Shown here: piece by piece, positions 33,530 through 41,258 of the stretch
Layout of the letters: every line of letters starts with the position of its first letter
Numbering within the stretch: the stretch's first letter is position 1
Assembly: GCF_002995495.1 (NCBI RefSeq)
Contig: NZ_PVZV01000007.1
Location: 372,001 to 436,000, forward strand
Length of the DNA: 64,000 bases
Direction: 5' to 3'
From: Actinocorallia populi
GTDB lineage: Bacteria; Actinomycetota; Actinomycetes; Streptosporangiales; Streptosporangiaceae
Notes under the pieces: model-generated
Database searches by the model: none
What the model saw: only the letters and a program-made list of their open reading frames with translations
Told to the model about the DNA's origin: nothing
Position numbers and translations under genes: made by a program

Positions 33530-35121
33530 AGGGTGGCGGTGATGATGGCGATGTCGTCCTCCTTGTCCTCGCCGCAGGTCGCCAGCAGGTGGTCGCACAG
33601 GTTCTCGGGACCGGCGGGCGCGCTGAGGGCCGAGCCGCGGAGGTTCTCGAGGCAGACCTCGATGTCGAGATCGCGTTCCTCGACGAGCCCGTCGGTGATC
33701 ATCACCAGGCGGGTGCCGGGAGGCGTGTCGACGGCGGTGGGCGGCGGGTGGGGGAGCTGCAGCCCGAGCAGGGGCCCGTGCGGCGTGTGGAAGTGCGCCG
33801 CGCCGTCCGGGCCGATCAGCAGCGGGGGGATGTGGCCGGCGTTGGCGATGTGGACGCGGCGGGCGCCGGGCTCGATGAGCACGATGCAGAGGGTGACGGT
33901 GATCGCCGGATGGGAGACGGCCAGCAGCGTCTCGAGGCGGTCGAGGATGTGGTCGGGGCGGTGGCCTTCGCAGGCGTAGGCGCGCAGGGCGTGGCGCACC
34001 TCCCCCATGATCGTGGCCGCGGCCAGGGAGTGCCCCGCCACGTCCCCGATGGCCAGCAGCAGGCCGTTGCCGGTCTGCAGGGCCTCGTAGAAGTCGCCGC
34101 CGACCTCCGCGTTCTGCGAGGCGGGGAGGTAGCGGAAGGCCAGGTCGACGTCCTCGGCGGCCGGCAGGCTGTCGGGCAGGAGCGAGCGCTGCAGGGCGAG
34201 GGCCAGGGCGTGCTCCTCGTTGTAGGTGCGCAGCGCCTCCAGGGCCAGGGCGCAGGCGTGCGCGAACTGCTGGACGAGCCGTTCGTCGTCGGCGCCGGTG
34301 ACGGCGCCCGCGGGCACCGCCAGGCAGACGGGCGGCCGCCCGTGCTTGGTGCGGGCCACCGCGAGGACCAGGTCGCCGGTGAGGCGGGCTGCGGGGAGCA
34401 GGCTTCGCCAGCGCGCCTGCGGCATGGTGACGATCACCGCTCCGGTCCCGTCGCCCAGGCCGTGGGCGGCCACCTGCTCCAGGACGTCCTCCGTGACGGG
34501 ATTCGCGTCCGCGCGGGCCCCCGGGGCCGCGACCATGCTGTGAACGGCCTGCCCCTGGGGGGAGAGGAAGACCGCGCTGGCCGCGCAGCCGAGAAGGGCG
34601 GCGGCGCCACCGGTCGCGGCGGCGGCGAAGGAGTGGAAGCCGATGGCGCTGTAGACCGCCAGCGTGGCCTGGTTGAGCGCCATGAGCCGGGTGGTCAGCC
34701 GTTCGGCCCGCTGGCGGGCGCGGGCGTACCGCAGGGTGGCGGTGACGGTGGCCAGCAGCTCGGCGGGGTCGACGGGCTGGTCGAGGTAGGCGTCCGCGCC
34801 CCGGTGCAGGCCTTCGGCGTGGTCCTCCGAGCTGATCGCGGCGGCGGAGATCTGGATGACGGGCATGGCCGCGGTCTCGGGGTCGCGCTTGATGCGCTCG
34901 CTGACCTCGAAGCCGCTCATGTCGGGCAGGCAGACGTCGATGATCGCGATGTCGGGCGTCCCGGCGGCCAGCAGCGCGAGCCCCTCGCCCGCGTTTCCCG
35001 CCTCCAGGACCGTGTGCCCCGAACGCCGCAGCCAGCTGGCCAGCACGTAGCGGTTGGTCTCGTTGTCGTCGATCACCAAGATGGTGGCCGGAGCCGTGTC
35101 CTGGGTGCCGTCCATCGCCAC
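33523..35121 (-). CDS. response regulator with PP2C-type (SpoIIE/RsbU-like) phosphatase output
   Basis: A 532-residue cytoplasmic signalling protein. Residues about 10-130 form a receiver (ILVIDDNETNRYV, phospho-acceptor Asp62 in IIDVCLPDMSG, Lys replaced by a Gln-Pro context in YLDQPVDP). A GAF-like middle region spans about 150-290. The C-terminal PP2C phosphatase has AEVGGDFYEAL, IGDVAGHSLAAATIMG and ITDGLVEERDLD metal-binding acids. GTG at 35121 overlaps the kinase stop; ATG at 35115 is an alternative. It is the end of the stressosome operon. The kinase would phosphorylate the receiver and the phosphatase would dephosphorylate an anti-anti-sigma factor encoded elsewhere. Confidence 0.88.
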   Translation of the reverse strand: MAMDGTQDTAPATILVIDDNETNRYVLASWLRRSGHTVLEAGNAGEGLALLAAGTPDIAIIDVCLPDMSGFEVSERIKRDPETAAMPVIQISAAAISSEDHAEGLHRGADAYLDQPVDPAELLATVTATLRYARARQRAERLTTRLMALNQATLAVYSAIGFHSFAAAATGGAAALLGCAASAVFLSPQGQAVHSMVAAPGARADANPVTEDVLEQVAAHGLGDGTGAVIVTMPQARWRSLLPAARLTGDLVLAVARTKHGRPPVCLAVPAGAVTGADDERLVQQFAHACALALEALRTYNEEHALALALQRSLLPDSLPAAEDVDLAFRYLPASQNAEVGGDFYEALQTGNGLLLAIGDVAGHSLAAATIMGEVRHALRAYACEGHRPDHILDRLETLLAVSHPAITVTLCIVLIEPGARRVHIANAGHIPPLLIGPDGAAHFHTPHGPLLGLQLPHPPPTAVDTPPGTRLVMITDGLVEERDLDIEVCLENLRGSALSAPAGPENLCDHLLATCGEDKEDDIAIITATLR

Positions 35122-36521
35122 TATGCCCTTTCCAGTGCGAGTGCCCGCCGGGCGCCGGTACGGTCCGGCACCCGCACCTCCACCCGTGTGCCGACGCCGA
35201 GGGTGCTGGTGAGAGTGAGGGCGCCGCCCAGCAGTTCGGCGAGTTTGCGCGCGTAGGGCAGGCCCAGGCCCGTGCCCTTCCTGCCGCTCTGGTGCTCCCC
35301 CCGCACCTGGTAGAACTCCTCGAAGACCCGGCCGACGTCCTCCTCCGGGATGCCGACGCCGGTGTCGGTGATCGTGAACAGCACGACGGGTTCCGGTCCC
35401 GTCCGGTCGGCGTCGACGGACAGGCGCACCTCGCCCTCCGTGGTGAACTTCAGCGCGTTGGACAGCAGGTTGCGCAGGATGCGCGTCAGCAGCGTCTCGT
35501 CCGTGGTGATGACGGGCAGGCTCGCGGCCTCCGGGGTGACCAGGGTGACGGCGTCACGGGGATACGCGCCGCGCAGGACGCCGCTGAGCTGCCCCACCAG
35601 CAGCCGCAGGTCCGTCGGTCCGAGGTGGATGTCGAGCTGGCCGGATTCGGCTTTGGCCACGTCCAGCAGATCGCTGACGAGCGCCAGCATCGTGTGCCCG
35701 GAGTTCGCGATGAGCTCCACCTGCTGCTTCTGCTCCTCGGACAGCCGCCCGGAGTCGGACGCGAGCAGCAGCCGGGAGAGGGCGACCACCGCGTTGACCG
35801 GAGTGCGCAGTTCGTGGCTGATGTTCACCCAGAACCGCGTCTTCGCCTCGCTGACGTCACGCAGCTGGCGCGACTTGTCCTCCAGTTCGGTGTGCAGTGC
35901 CAGCACCCCGCTGTTGGTCGTCTCCAGCTCCTGGGTCAGTTCCGAGTAGAGGGCCATGACCCCCTTGTTCGTCTCTTCCAGTTCCTCGTTCAACCGCAGC
36001 AGTTCCTCGCGCTGGGCCCGTGTCTCCTCCAGCGCCGCCGCCAGGTCGCGGGTCTGCGCGCGCAGGTCGTCCAGTTCCGAGGACGAGATGTTCTCCCGCA
36101 GCACCCGGGTGAACCGGTCGTTCTCCTCCGCGAGAGAGGCGCCGATACGGGGAAGCGGCTGGCGTACGAAGATCCTGTCGCGTTCGTCGCCGGGCTCGTA
36201 GCGCACCTCCTGGACCAGCCGGGAGGACAGTTCCAGCGACTCTGCGACGGGCGGGGGCCCGGCCCGCCATGCGAGGACGACGACGACGGCCGGCGACGGC
36301 AGGTCCTCCAGGCCGAAGGTCACCGACAGATCGGCGGCGCCGAGCAGCTCGCGGCCGAGCTCGCTCAAGGCGGTGGCCAGGCGCACCTGGTCCTGCTGCT
36401 CCATGCCCAGCGCCTCGGCCCCCCTCTTGGCGCTGCGGCGCAGGGTGAAGACGTCCTGGGAGGACGACAGGCCGAAGACCAGGGGGGCCGTCTGTACGTT
36501 CGCCATGTTCAAACCGATCAC
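35121..36521 (-). CDS. sensor histidine kinase with degenerate RsbT-like N-terminus
   Basis: About 466 residues. The first ~120 resemble an anti-sigma-type GHKL ATPase fold (SSSQDVFTLRRSAKRGAEALG, QVRLATALSELGRELLG) but lack a full G-box. A coiled coil follows with two 18-residue repeats (ELEETNKGVMALYSELTQ and ELETTNSGVLALHTELED). Then come the H-box NISHELRTP (His near 236), N-box LRNLLSNALKF, DTGVGIPEEDVGRVFEEFYQ and KGTGLGL. No membrane segment. GTG at 36521 forms a GTGA overlap with the preceding stop; ATG at 36506 is an alternative. The likely partner is the receiver-PP2C protein next to it. Confidence 0.85.
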   Translation of the reverse strand: MIGLNMANVQTAPLVFGLSSSQDVFTLRRSAKRGAEALGMEQQDQVRLATALSELGRELLGAADLSVTFGLEDLPSPAVVVVLAWRAGPPPVAESLELSSRLVQEVRYEPGDERDRIFVRQPLPRIGASLAEENDRFTRVLRENISSSELDDLRAQTRDLAAALEETRAQREELLRLNEELEETNKGVMALYSELTQELETTNSGVLALHTELEDKSRQLRDVSEAKTRFWVNISHELRTPVNAVVALSRLLLASDSGRLSEEQKQQVELIANSGHTMLALVSDLLDVAKAESGQLDIHLGPTDLRLLVGQLSGVLRGAYPRDAVTLVTPEAASLPVITTDETLLTRILRNLLSNALKFTTEGEVRLSVDADRTGPEPVVLFTITDTGVGIPEEDVGRVFEEFYQVRGEHQSGRKGTGLGLPYARKLAELLGGALTLTSTLGVGTRVEVRVPDRTGARRALALERA

Positions 36522-37549
36522 CACATGTTCTTCACTACGACGACGCCGGCGTCGTCCCGGCGCGTACCCGCCTCCCTCAGCAGCTGCCCGGCCATGACCG
36601 CGGGCGCGTGCTGCAGCAGCCCCGGCAACGCGGCCGGCTGCCAGCGTTCGGTCAGGCCGTCGGAGTGCATGACCAGGGCGCCTCCCGGAGGCAGCCCCTC
36701 CTCGAAGGTGCGGAGCCTGCGCATCTGGGAACCCGCGATGCCCGGGGCCGACAGCAGTGCCTTGCGCGTGTCGTGACCGATGAGGAAGCCGCTGATGTTG
36801 CCGATCCCGCAGTACGTCACCCGCGCGGCGGCCATGTCGACGCAGGCCACCGCCACGGCCCCGCCTCGGGTCCCGTTCAGCGCGCGGTGCACGGCCATCA
36901 CGACCCCTTCCGGGTCGTGGGCGGGCGTGGCGTGGAAGGCCTGCACCGCCGCAGCGGAGGCGCGCTCCGCCATCGGCCCGTGCCCGAGCCCGTCGCACAC
37001 CATCACCAGGAGCGCCGACGCGTCCAGGACGCGGGTCGCCCAGGCGTCCCCGCAGCTCAGCTCACCGCTGATGGGCCGGGTGACGCCGGACACCGCCGAC
37101 ATGCGGGCGGGCGCCCTCCCGTCGGCGTCCCGGTTCCAGAACTGCGCGGCCATGACCGTTCCCCGGCCCGGCAGGGAGTGCACGTCGAAGGCGTCGGCGA
37201 GCCGGGCCACGGCTCCCATGCCGATGCCCAGCGTGCCGCCGCTGGACGTGCCGTCGGCCAGGGCCGACGCGACGTCGGCCATCCCCGGCCCCGAGTCGAC
37301 GGTGAGGAACTCCACGGCCGCCTGGTCCGCGTCGCGCAGGACGCGCAGCAGAAGGGCACCGTCGTCGGCGTGCCGCTGGACGTTCGTGGCCGCCTCGGTG
37401 ACGGCGAGGGCCACCTCGGCGGCACGGTGGGCGTCCAGGCCGATCCGCCGCGCCAGCGCCGCCGCCGCTCCACGGGCGGCGGCGGCCAGCGACGGGCCGT
37501 CCCGGAACCACGCCACGTCCTCGCAGTCCAGGACCGCGACGGCGTTCAC
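36518..37549 (-). CDS. ATP-binding / PP2C phosphatase fusion (RsbX-like)
   Basis: A 343-residue protein with an N-terminal GHKL ATPase domain (ALAVTEAATNVQRHADDG N-box; DSGPGMADVASALADG and GGTLGIGMGAVARLADAF G-boxes) fused to a compact PP2C domain (GELSCGDAWATR, MVCDGLGHGPMAERAS, VMHSDGLTERW). The phosphatase domain corresponds to RsbX, which dephosphorylates RsbR/RsbS in Bacillus stressosomes; the ATPase domain corresponds to an RsbT/RsbW-type kinase. GTG at 37549 overlaps the RsbT stop as GTGA. It could both phosphorylate and reset stressosome STAS proteins, which is inference. Confidence 0.82.
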   Translation of the reverse strand: MNAVAVLDCEDVAWFRDGPSLAAAARGAAAALARRIGLDAHRAAEVALAVTEAATNVQRHADDGALLLRVLRDADQAAVEFLTVDSGPGMADVASALADGTSSGGTLGIGMGAVARLADAFDVHSLPGRGTVMAAQFWNRDADGRAPARMSAVSGVTRPISGELSCGDAWATRVLDASALLVMVCDGLGHGPMAERASAAAVQAFHATPAHDPEGVVMAVHRALNGTRGGAVAVACVDMAAARVTYCGIGNISGFLIGHDTRKALLSAPGIAGSQMRRLRTFEEGLPPGGALVMHSDGLTERWQPAALPGLLQHAPAVMAGQLLREAGTRRDDAGVVVVKNMW

Positions 37550-37968
37550 CGTGCCCACTTGATGATGGTGACGGTCGTGCCCGCGCCGACCTCGGTGACG
37601 AGGTCGAACTCGTCGACCAGCCGGCGGGTGCCGCTGAGCCCCAGGCCCAGGCCGCCGCCGGACGTCCAGCCGTCCGTCATGGCCAGCTCCACGTCCGCGA
37701 TGCCCGGCCCTTCGTCCGCGAAGACCGCGGCGACGCCCCTGCGGACGCCCTTCTCCACCGCTCCGGCCCTGACCGTGCCGCCCCCGCCGTAGACGAGGGT
37801 GTTGCGCGCGAGCTCGCTCGCGGCGGTGATGAACTTCGTCTGGTCCACCAGGGACAGCCGGCACTGCTGGGCCAGGGTGCGGATCATCTGCCTGACCTGC
37901 ACCACGTCGCTGCTGCGCGCCACGGGGAGGAGTTGCTGCTCCTCGCCCGCCGACCAGGGCGCCGTCAT
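37546..37968 (-). CDS. rsbT: RsbT-like serine/threonine protein kinase (stressosome)
   Basis: A 140-residue GHKL-type kinase: ITAASELARNTLVYGGGG (N-box), DEGPGIADVELAMTDGWTS (G1) and GGGLGLGLSGTRRLVDEF (G2). The layout is that of RsbT, which phosphorylates RsbR and RsbS in the stressosome and, once released, activates a PP2C phosphatase. ATG overlaps the RsbS stop as ATGA. Confidence 0.88.
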   Translation of the reverse strand: MTAPWSAGEEQQLLPVARSSDVVQVRQMIRTLAQQCRLSLVDQTKFITAASELARNTLVYGGGGTVRAGAVEKGVRRGVAAVFADEGPGIADVELAMTDGWTSGGGLGLGLSGTRRLVDEFDLVTEVGAGTTVTIIKWAR

Positions 37969-38339
37969 ACGCGGTCCGCGGACCGGGCGGGCCGGCGCAG
38001 CCGGGCCAGCCCCTTCTCCAGGTCGAGCGCCGTGTCCACCCCGCCCAGGGACAGGCCCAGTTCGACGAGGGTGATGGCCACCGCGGGACGCATGCCCACC
38101 ACGACGGTCCGCGCGTCGAGCATGCGGGAGACGTCGGCGATGGTGGCCAGCATCCGGCCCACGAAGGAGTCGACGATCTCCAGGGCGGTGATGTCGATGA
38201 TGACGCCGCGGGCGGAACGTGCCACGATCTGCTCCGCCAGGTCCTCCTGGAGGTGCAGGACGGTCTGGTCCTCCAGGTCGAACTGGATGGAGACGACCAG
38301 GACTTCGCCGATCCGCAGGATCGGCACGCGTTCGGTCAC
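37965..38339 (-). CDS. rsbS: RsbS-like STAS-domain antagonist
   Basis: A 124-residue single STAS domain: VPILRIGEVLVVSIQFDLEDQ, then GVIIDITALEIVDSFVGRML with the phosphorylatable Ser58 in the DSF context of RsbS, and VVVGMRPAVAITLVELGL. It would form the stressosome core with RsbR and be phosphorylated by RsbT. GTG at 38339 overlaps the RsbR stop as GTGA. Confidence 0.9.
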   Translation of the reverse strand: MTERVPILRIGEVLVVSIQFDLEDQTVLHLQEDLAEQIVARSARGVIIDITALEIVDSFVGRMLATIADVSRMLDARTVVVGMRPAVAITLVELGLSLGGVDTALDLEKGLARLRRPARSADRV

Positions 38340-39187
38340 CGGTGACCGCCCGCGTGTTCCACCATGTCCACTCCCGACTTCCGCAGGGCCAGCTGCAGCG
38401 CGTCCGCCAGTGTCGCCTTCGTCTGGATGTCGCCGAACTCGATGCCCAGGGCGACGATGGTCTGCGCGATCTGCGGCCGGATTCCGGAGACGGTGCACTC
38501 CGCGCCCATCAGGCGCACGGCGACGATCGTCTTCAGCAGGTGCTGGGCGACCTGGGTGTCGATCGCCGGAACGCCCGTGATGTCAATGATCGCCTGCTCG
38601 GAGCCGGTGTCCACCAGGGCCTGGAGGAGCTTCTCCATGACGACCTGGGTGCGCGCCGAGTCCAGCGTTCCGACGAGGGGGACGGCGATCACGCCCTCCC
38701 ACAGCTTCACCACCGGCGTCGACAACTCCATCAGCTGTTCAGCCTGCACGATGATGAGTTCTTCACGCGTCTGCGTGTAGGCCTCGATCGTGAACATGCT
38801 CAGGTCGTCCAGCAGGAGGCCGAGCCGGAAGTAGGACCCGGCCTCCTCGACGGATCCCTCCTGCAGGACGGGTTCGAGCACCCGCTTGAGCGAAAGGATG
38901 CTGACCGCCGTCTCGGTCGGCGTGAACCCCTGGCGGGCCCTGCTCCGCGACAGTTCGGTCAGCAGCGCCCGCACCTCGGACATCTGCTCGGCGTGAACGT
39001 CGGCCGCGCCCTGCCGCAGCGCCTCCACCAGGGCGGTGTACAGCTCCCGCAACTCCCGCTCCAGCGCCAGCAGGCTCATCCGGCCCGCCAGGGGCCCGGA
39101 GGCCCGCTGCGCCCACTCGGCGGCCACGTCCCGCCCCTCGGCGGACAACAACGCCACCAGGTCGGCGGCCACATCACGTTTCACCAT
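38336..39187 (-). CDS. rsbR: RsbR-like stressosome sensor (RsbR N-domain plus STAS)
   Basis: A 283-residue two-domain protein. The N-terminal half is an all-helical RsbRD_N-type sensor (ALERELRELYTALVEALRQG ... TPTETAVSILSLKRVLEPVL). The C-terminal STAS domain has AIIDITGVPAIDTQVAQHLL, with the Thr corresponding to the RsbT target of Bacillus RsbR, and TVSGIRPQIAQTIVALGIEFG. ATG at 39187 behind AAGGGG is used. It is the first gene of the operon and presumably the signal-input component; the signal is unknown. Confidence 0.88.
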   Translation of the reverse strand: MVKRDVAADLVALLSAEGRDVAAEWAQRASGPLAGRMSLLALERELRELYTALVEALRQGAADVHAEQMSEVRALLTELSRSRARQGFTPTETAVSILSLKRVLEPVLQEGSVEEAGSYFRLGLLLDDLSMFTIEAYTQTREELIIVQAEQLMELSTPVVKLWEGVIAVPLVGTLDSARTQVVMEKLLQALVDTGSEQAIIDITGVPAIDTQVAQHLLKTIVAVRLMGAECTVSGIRPQIAQTIVALGIEFGDIQTKATLADALQLALRKSGVDMVEHAGGHR

Positions 39188-39823
39188 CAATATGCCCCTT
39201 GCTGTAAAAAATCCCCAGGAGGGATGTCCGAATGAAGCCTACGTTACCCCCAGTAGCACCAATCGCCCTATTTCTCCACTTACGCGGAGTACAGTGAATC
39301 GAATCACTGTCCGGCGCCGAACTCCGCCGCACCGTTCGCGGCAGCCGACGGACGGTCGGCCACGCGTCCTTGCCCCCCTTTCCGGGAGAGGCCCGACCAG
39401 GCCCCGGTGCCCGGTCGCCGATTCCCGGCTCCCCGGCACAGGACCCCGGATAGGAGCACATCCGGGAACAGGGCGTTTTTTCTTGAGGATTAAGGCAGTT
39501 TCTACTGCATTGTGGTTCTGAGTGAAAAAAGTCTCCCTCGGGCCCTGTTATGCCGCCTTCTCACCGGGTAGGTCGGGACGGGGAAATCGGCCCGGGTGCG
39601 GGGACCCGCCAGCGGCACCGGCCTGCTCGCACGCCGTCCTCGACCGCCTCCGATTCGGCGGCCGACCCGTTTCACCAGCACGAGTTCGCACGCCGCAGGA
39701 GCGTGCGACCTCCTTTTTCAAGATCTTAAGGAGTCCTTACGAGACCGGTCCGGAGACGGACAGAACAGGGTTTTCGGTGTGGACTCTGCTCCGTTCGATG
39801 TTTCCGCTCTCGAAGGATCCTTG
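39188..39823. other. non-coding intergenic region between rsbR and lectin gene
   Basis: About 640 bases without a supported gene. It holds the 20-base near-palindrome at 39291-39310, a 7-bp hairpin CCCGGAT/ATCCGGG (39445-39466) followed by a T-run at 39476-39481, a small hairpin GCAGT-TTCT-ACTGC (39495-39508), and the palindrome TAAGGAGTCCTTA at 39727-39739. The 39470-39540 segment is unusually AT-rich for this window. Promoters for both the stressosome operon and the lectin gene must lie here. Confidence 0.5.
39291..39310. promoter_or_regulatory. putative operator of the stressosome operon
   Basis: ACAGTGAATCGAATCACTGT is symmetric at 18 of 20 positions and lies about 105 bases upstream of the rsbR start. 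Its length and symmetry fit a dimeric regulator site; the regulator is unknown. Confidence 0.45.
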
Positions 39824-40654
39824 ATGGCACGTAAATTCACCGCGGTCGCGTGCACGGCGCTCGGACTGCTCGGCGTCCCCGCGACGGCGTCGGCGGCGGA
39901 GGCACCCGCGCCGCCGGAGTCACTGCGGATCTCGGCCGGGCCGTACGCGGGTTTCCAGCCCTGTTCGAAGGTGGTGCCGCAGTTCGCCTCCGACAGCTCG
40001 GGCGCCACGTTCGCCGCGACGCCCGCCACGGCTCCGCAACCCGCCGCGGTGGCGTCCCTGGAGGCCGGACGGCCGGGCGAGGAGCCGTTCTTCCGTAAGA
40101 GCGACACCTCGGCGGCCGGATACGCGTGGTCGTTCGGCATTCCCGACGGGACCTTCTCCCCCGGTACCTACCAGTTCCGGGTGCGGGCGGAGAACGGCGG
40201 AGAGGTGTCGGCCTGGTCGTCCTGGTGCTCCTTCAAGGTCACCACGGGCGCGCCGACGAGCGCCTCCGCCGCCTACAGCCCGGACAACGGCGGGTTCTGC
40301 CTGGACGTGAACGCCGGGAGCAGCGCGGACGGCACCAAGATCCAGACGTGGGAGTGCAACGGCACACCCGCCCAGCAGTGGGAGTGGAGGTCCGGAATCA
40401 TGGTCAACCCGCAGTCCGGCAAGTGCCTGGACGTCGCCGCCGCGGGCACGGCCAACGGTACCGCCGTGCAGCTCCACACCTGCAACGGCTCGTCCGCGCA
40501 GCGGTGGGAGCAGGTCGGTGAGTTCGGCATGCGCAACCCCGCCTCCGGCAGGTGCCTGGACATCCCCGCCGCCGACTTCCGCAACGGCAACGGCGTGCAG
40601 ATCTACGACTGCAACGGCACCGTCGCCCAGCGTTGGCAGCCCGTGGCCTCCTGA
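39824..40654 (+). CDS. secreted ricin B-type lectin (CBM13) protein
   Basis: A 276-residue protein with a Sec signal peptide (MARKFTAVACTALGLLGVPATASA, cleavage probably after ASA-A; quoted in part: ALGLLGVPATASA). A fibronectin/Ig-like region with paired cysteines spans about residues 35-140 (PCSKVVPQF ... WCSFKV). The C-terminal beta-trefoil carries three QxW repeats, AQQWEW, AQRWEQ and AQRWQP, with CLDV / CLDI blocks. It should bind galactose- or xylan-type sugars outside the cell. No catalytic domain is seen. ATG behind GAAGGA. Confidence 0.87.
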   Translation: MARKFTAVACTALGLLGVPATASAAEAPAPPESLRISAGPYAGFQPCSKVVPQFASDSSGATFAATPATAPQPAAVASLEAGRPGEEPFFRKSDTSAAGYAWSFGIPDGTFSPGTYQFRVRAENGGEVSAWSSWCSFKVTTGAPTSASAAYSPDNGGFCLDVNAGSSADGTKIQTWECNGTPAQQWEWRSGIMVNPQSGKCLDVAAAGTANGTAVQLHTCNGSSAQRWEQVGEFGMRNPASGRCLDIPAADFRNGNGVQIYDCNGTVAQRWQPVAS

Positions 40655-40670
40655 TCCGCTCGACGTGTCC

Positions 40671-40704
40671 CGCCTTGCGATGACCACGGCATCATCGCAA
40701 GGCG
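40671..40704 (+). terminator. terminator hairpin after the lectin gene
   Basis: Perfect 13-bp stem CGCCTTGCGATGA (40671-40683) with its complement (40692-40704) and an 8-base loop, starting 16 bases after the lectin stop. No long T-run. Confidence 0.75.
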
Positions 40705-40731
40705 CCCGTTCGTGTCGGGGAGACTCGGGAC

Positions 40732-41253
40732 ATGAAGATCCGTTGTGCATGCGGTGGCGTCATCATCGACAACACCGACTTCCTGCCCGGCAAGGCCTAT
40801 CTGATCGCGGACCAGGACTGGGAGGACGCGATCGGCCCGGAGAGCGGGGAGACCGCCCGGCAGCGCCTGCGGGACTGGAGCAGGCCGATGTGGCAATGCC
40901 AGGAATGCGGAAGCCTGTACATTGACGACCGCGAAGGGAACGTCCACTGTTTCCGTCCGGCCTCCGCCGACGCTCCGCGTGACCTCCTCTCCTCATTCCA
41001 CGGCGAACGCTGGAAAAGGCCGCTGCGCGGCTCCTGGACCGCCTCGAGAACGTCGGCACCGCCTGGAGAGCTGTGGTGGGGCGGAGGAGAAGACTCCAGA
41101 TTCGAGGAATTCAGTAGCTGGGAAGAACTCGAACGCCGTTATCACGAGGTCTTTCAGCGGCTGCTCGACGAAGACGTCCTCCGGGACGCCCTGCTCCGCC
41201 GCGGATCTCGCCTCATTCACCGGTGGCCTCCGCCTTCCGCCGGTACCGTCTGA
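40732..41253 (+). CDS. hypothetical protein with CxC and CxxC pairs
   Basis: A 173-residue cytoplasmic protein of unknown function. It begins MKIRCACGGVIIDNTD and has CQECGSLYID about 50 residues later; the two cysteine pairs probably form a zinc-ribbon-like site. The C-terminal half is acidic/aromatic and helical (SSWEELERRYHEVFQRLLDED). Start ATG at 40732 with GGGAGA upstream. Followed by the APH-like gene after 5 bases, suggesting an operon. Confidence 0.65.
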   Translation: MKIRCACGGVIIDNTDFLPGKAYLIADQDWEDAIGPESGETARQRLRDWSRPMWQCQECGSLYIDDREGNVHCFRPASADAPRDLLSSFHGERWKRPLRGSWTASRTSAPPGELWWGGGEDSRFEEFSSWEELERRYHEVFQRLLDEDVLRDALLRRGSRLIHRWPPPSAGTV

Positions 41254-41258
41254 CTCCT

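Noticed and set aside
39174-39824. Short open frames between rsbR and the lectin gene
   Set aside because: No ribosome binding site or protein-like composition; they overlap the putative regulatory palindromes.
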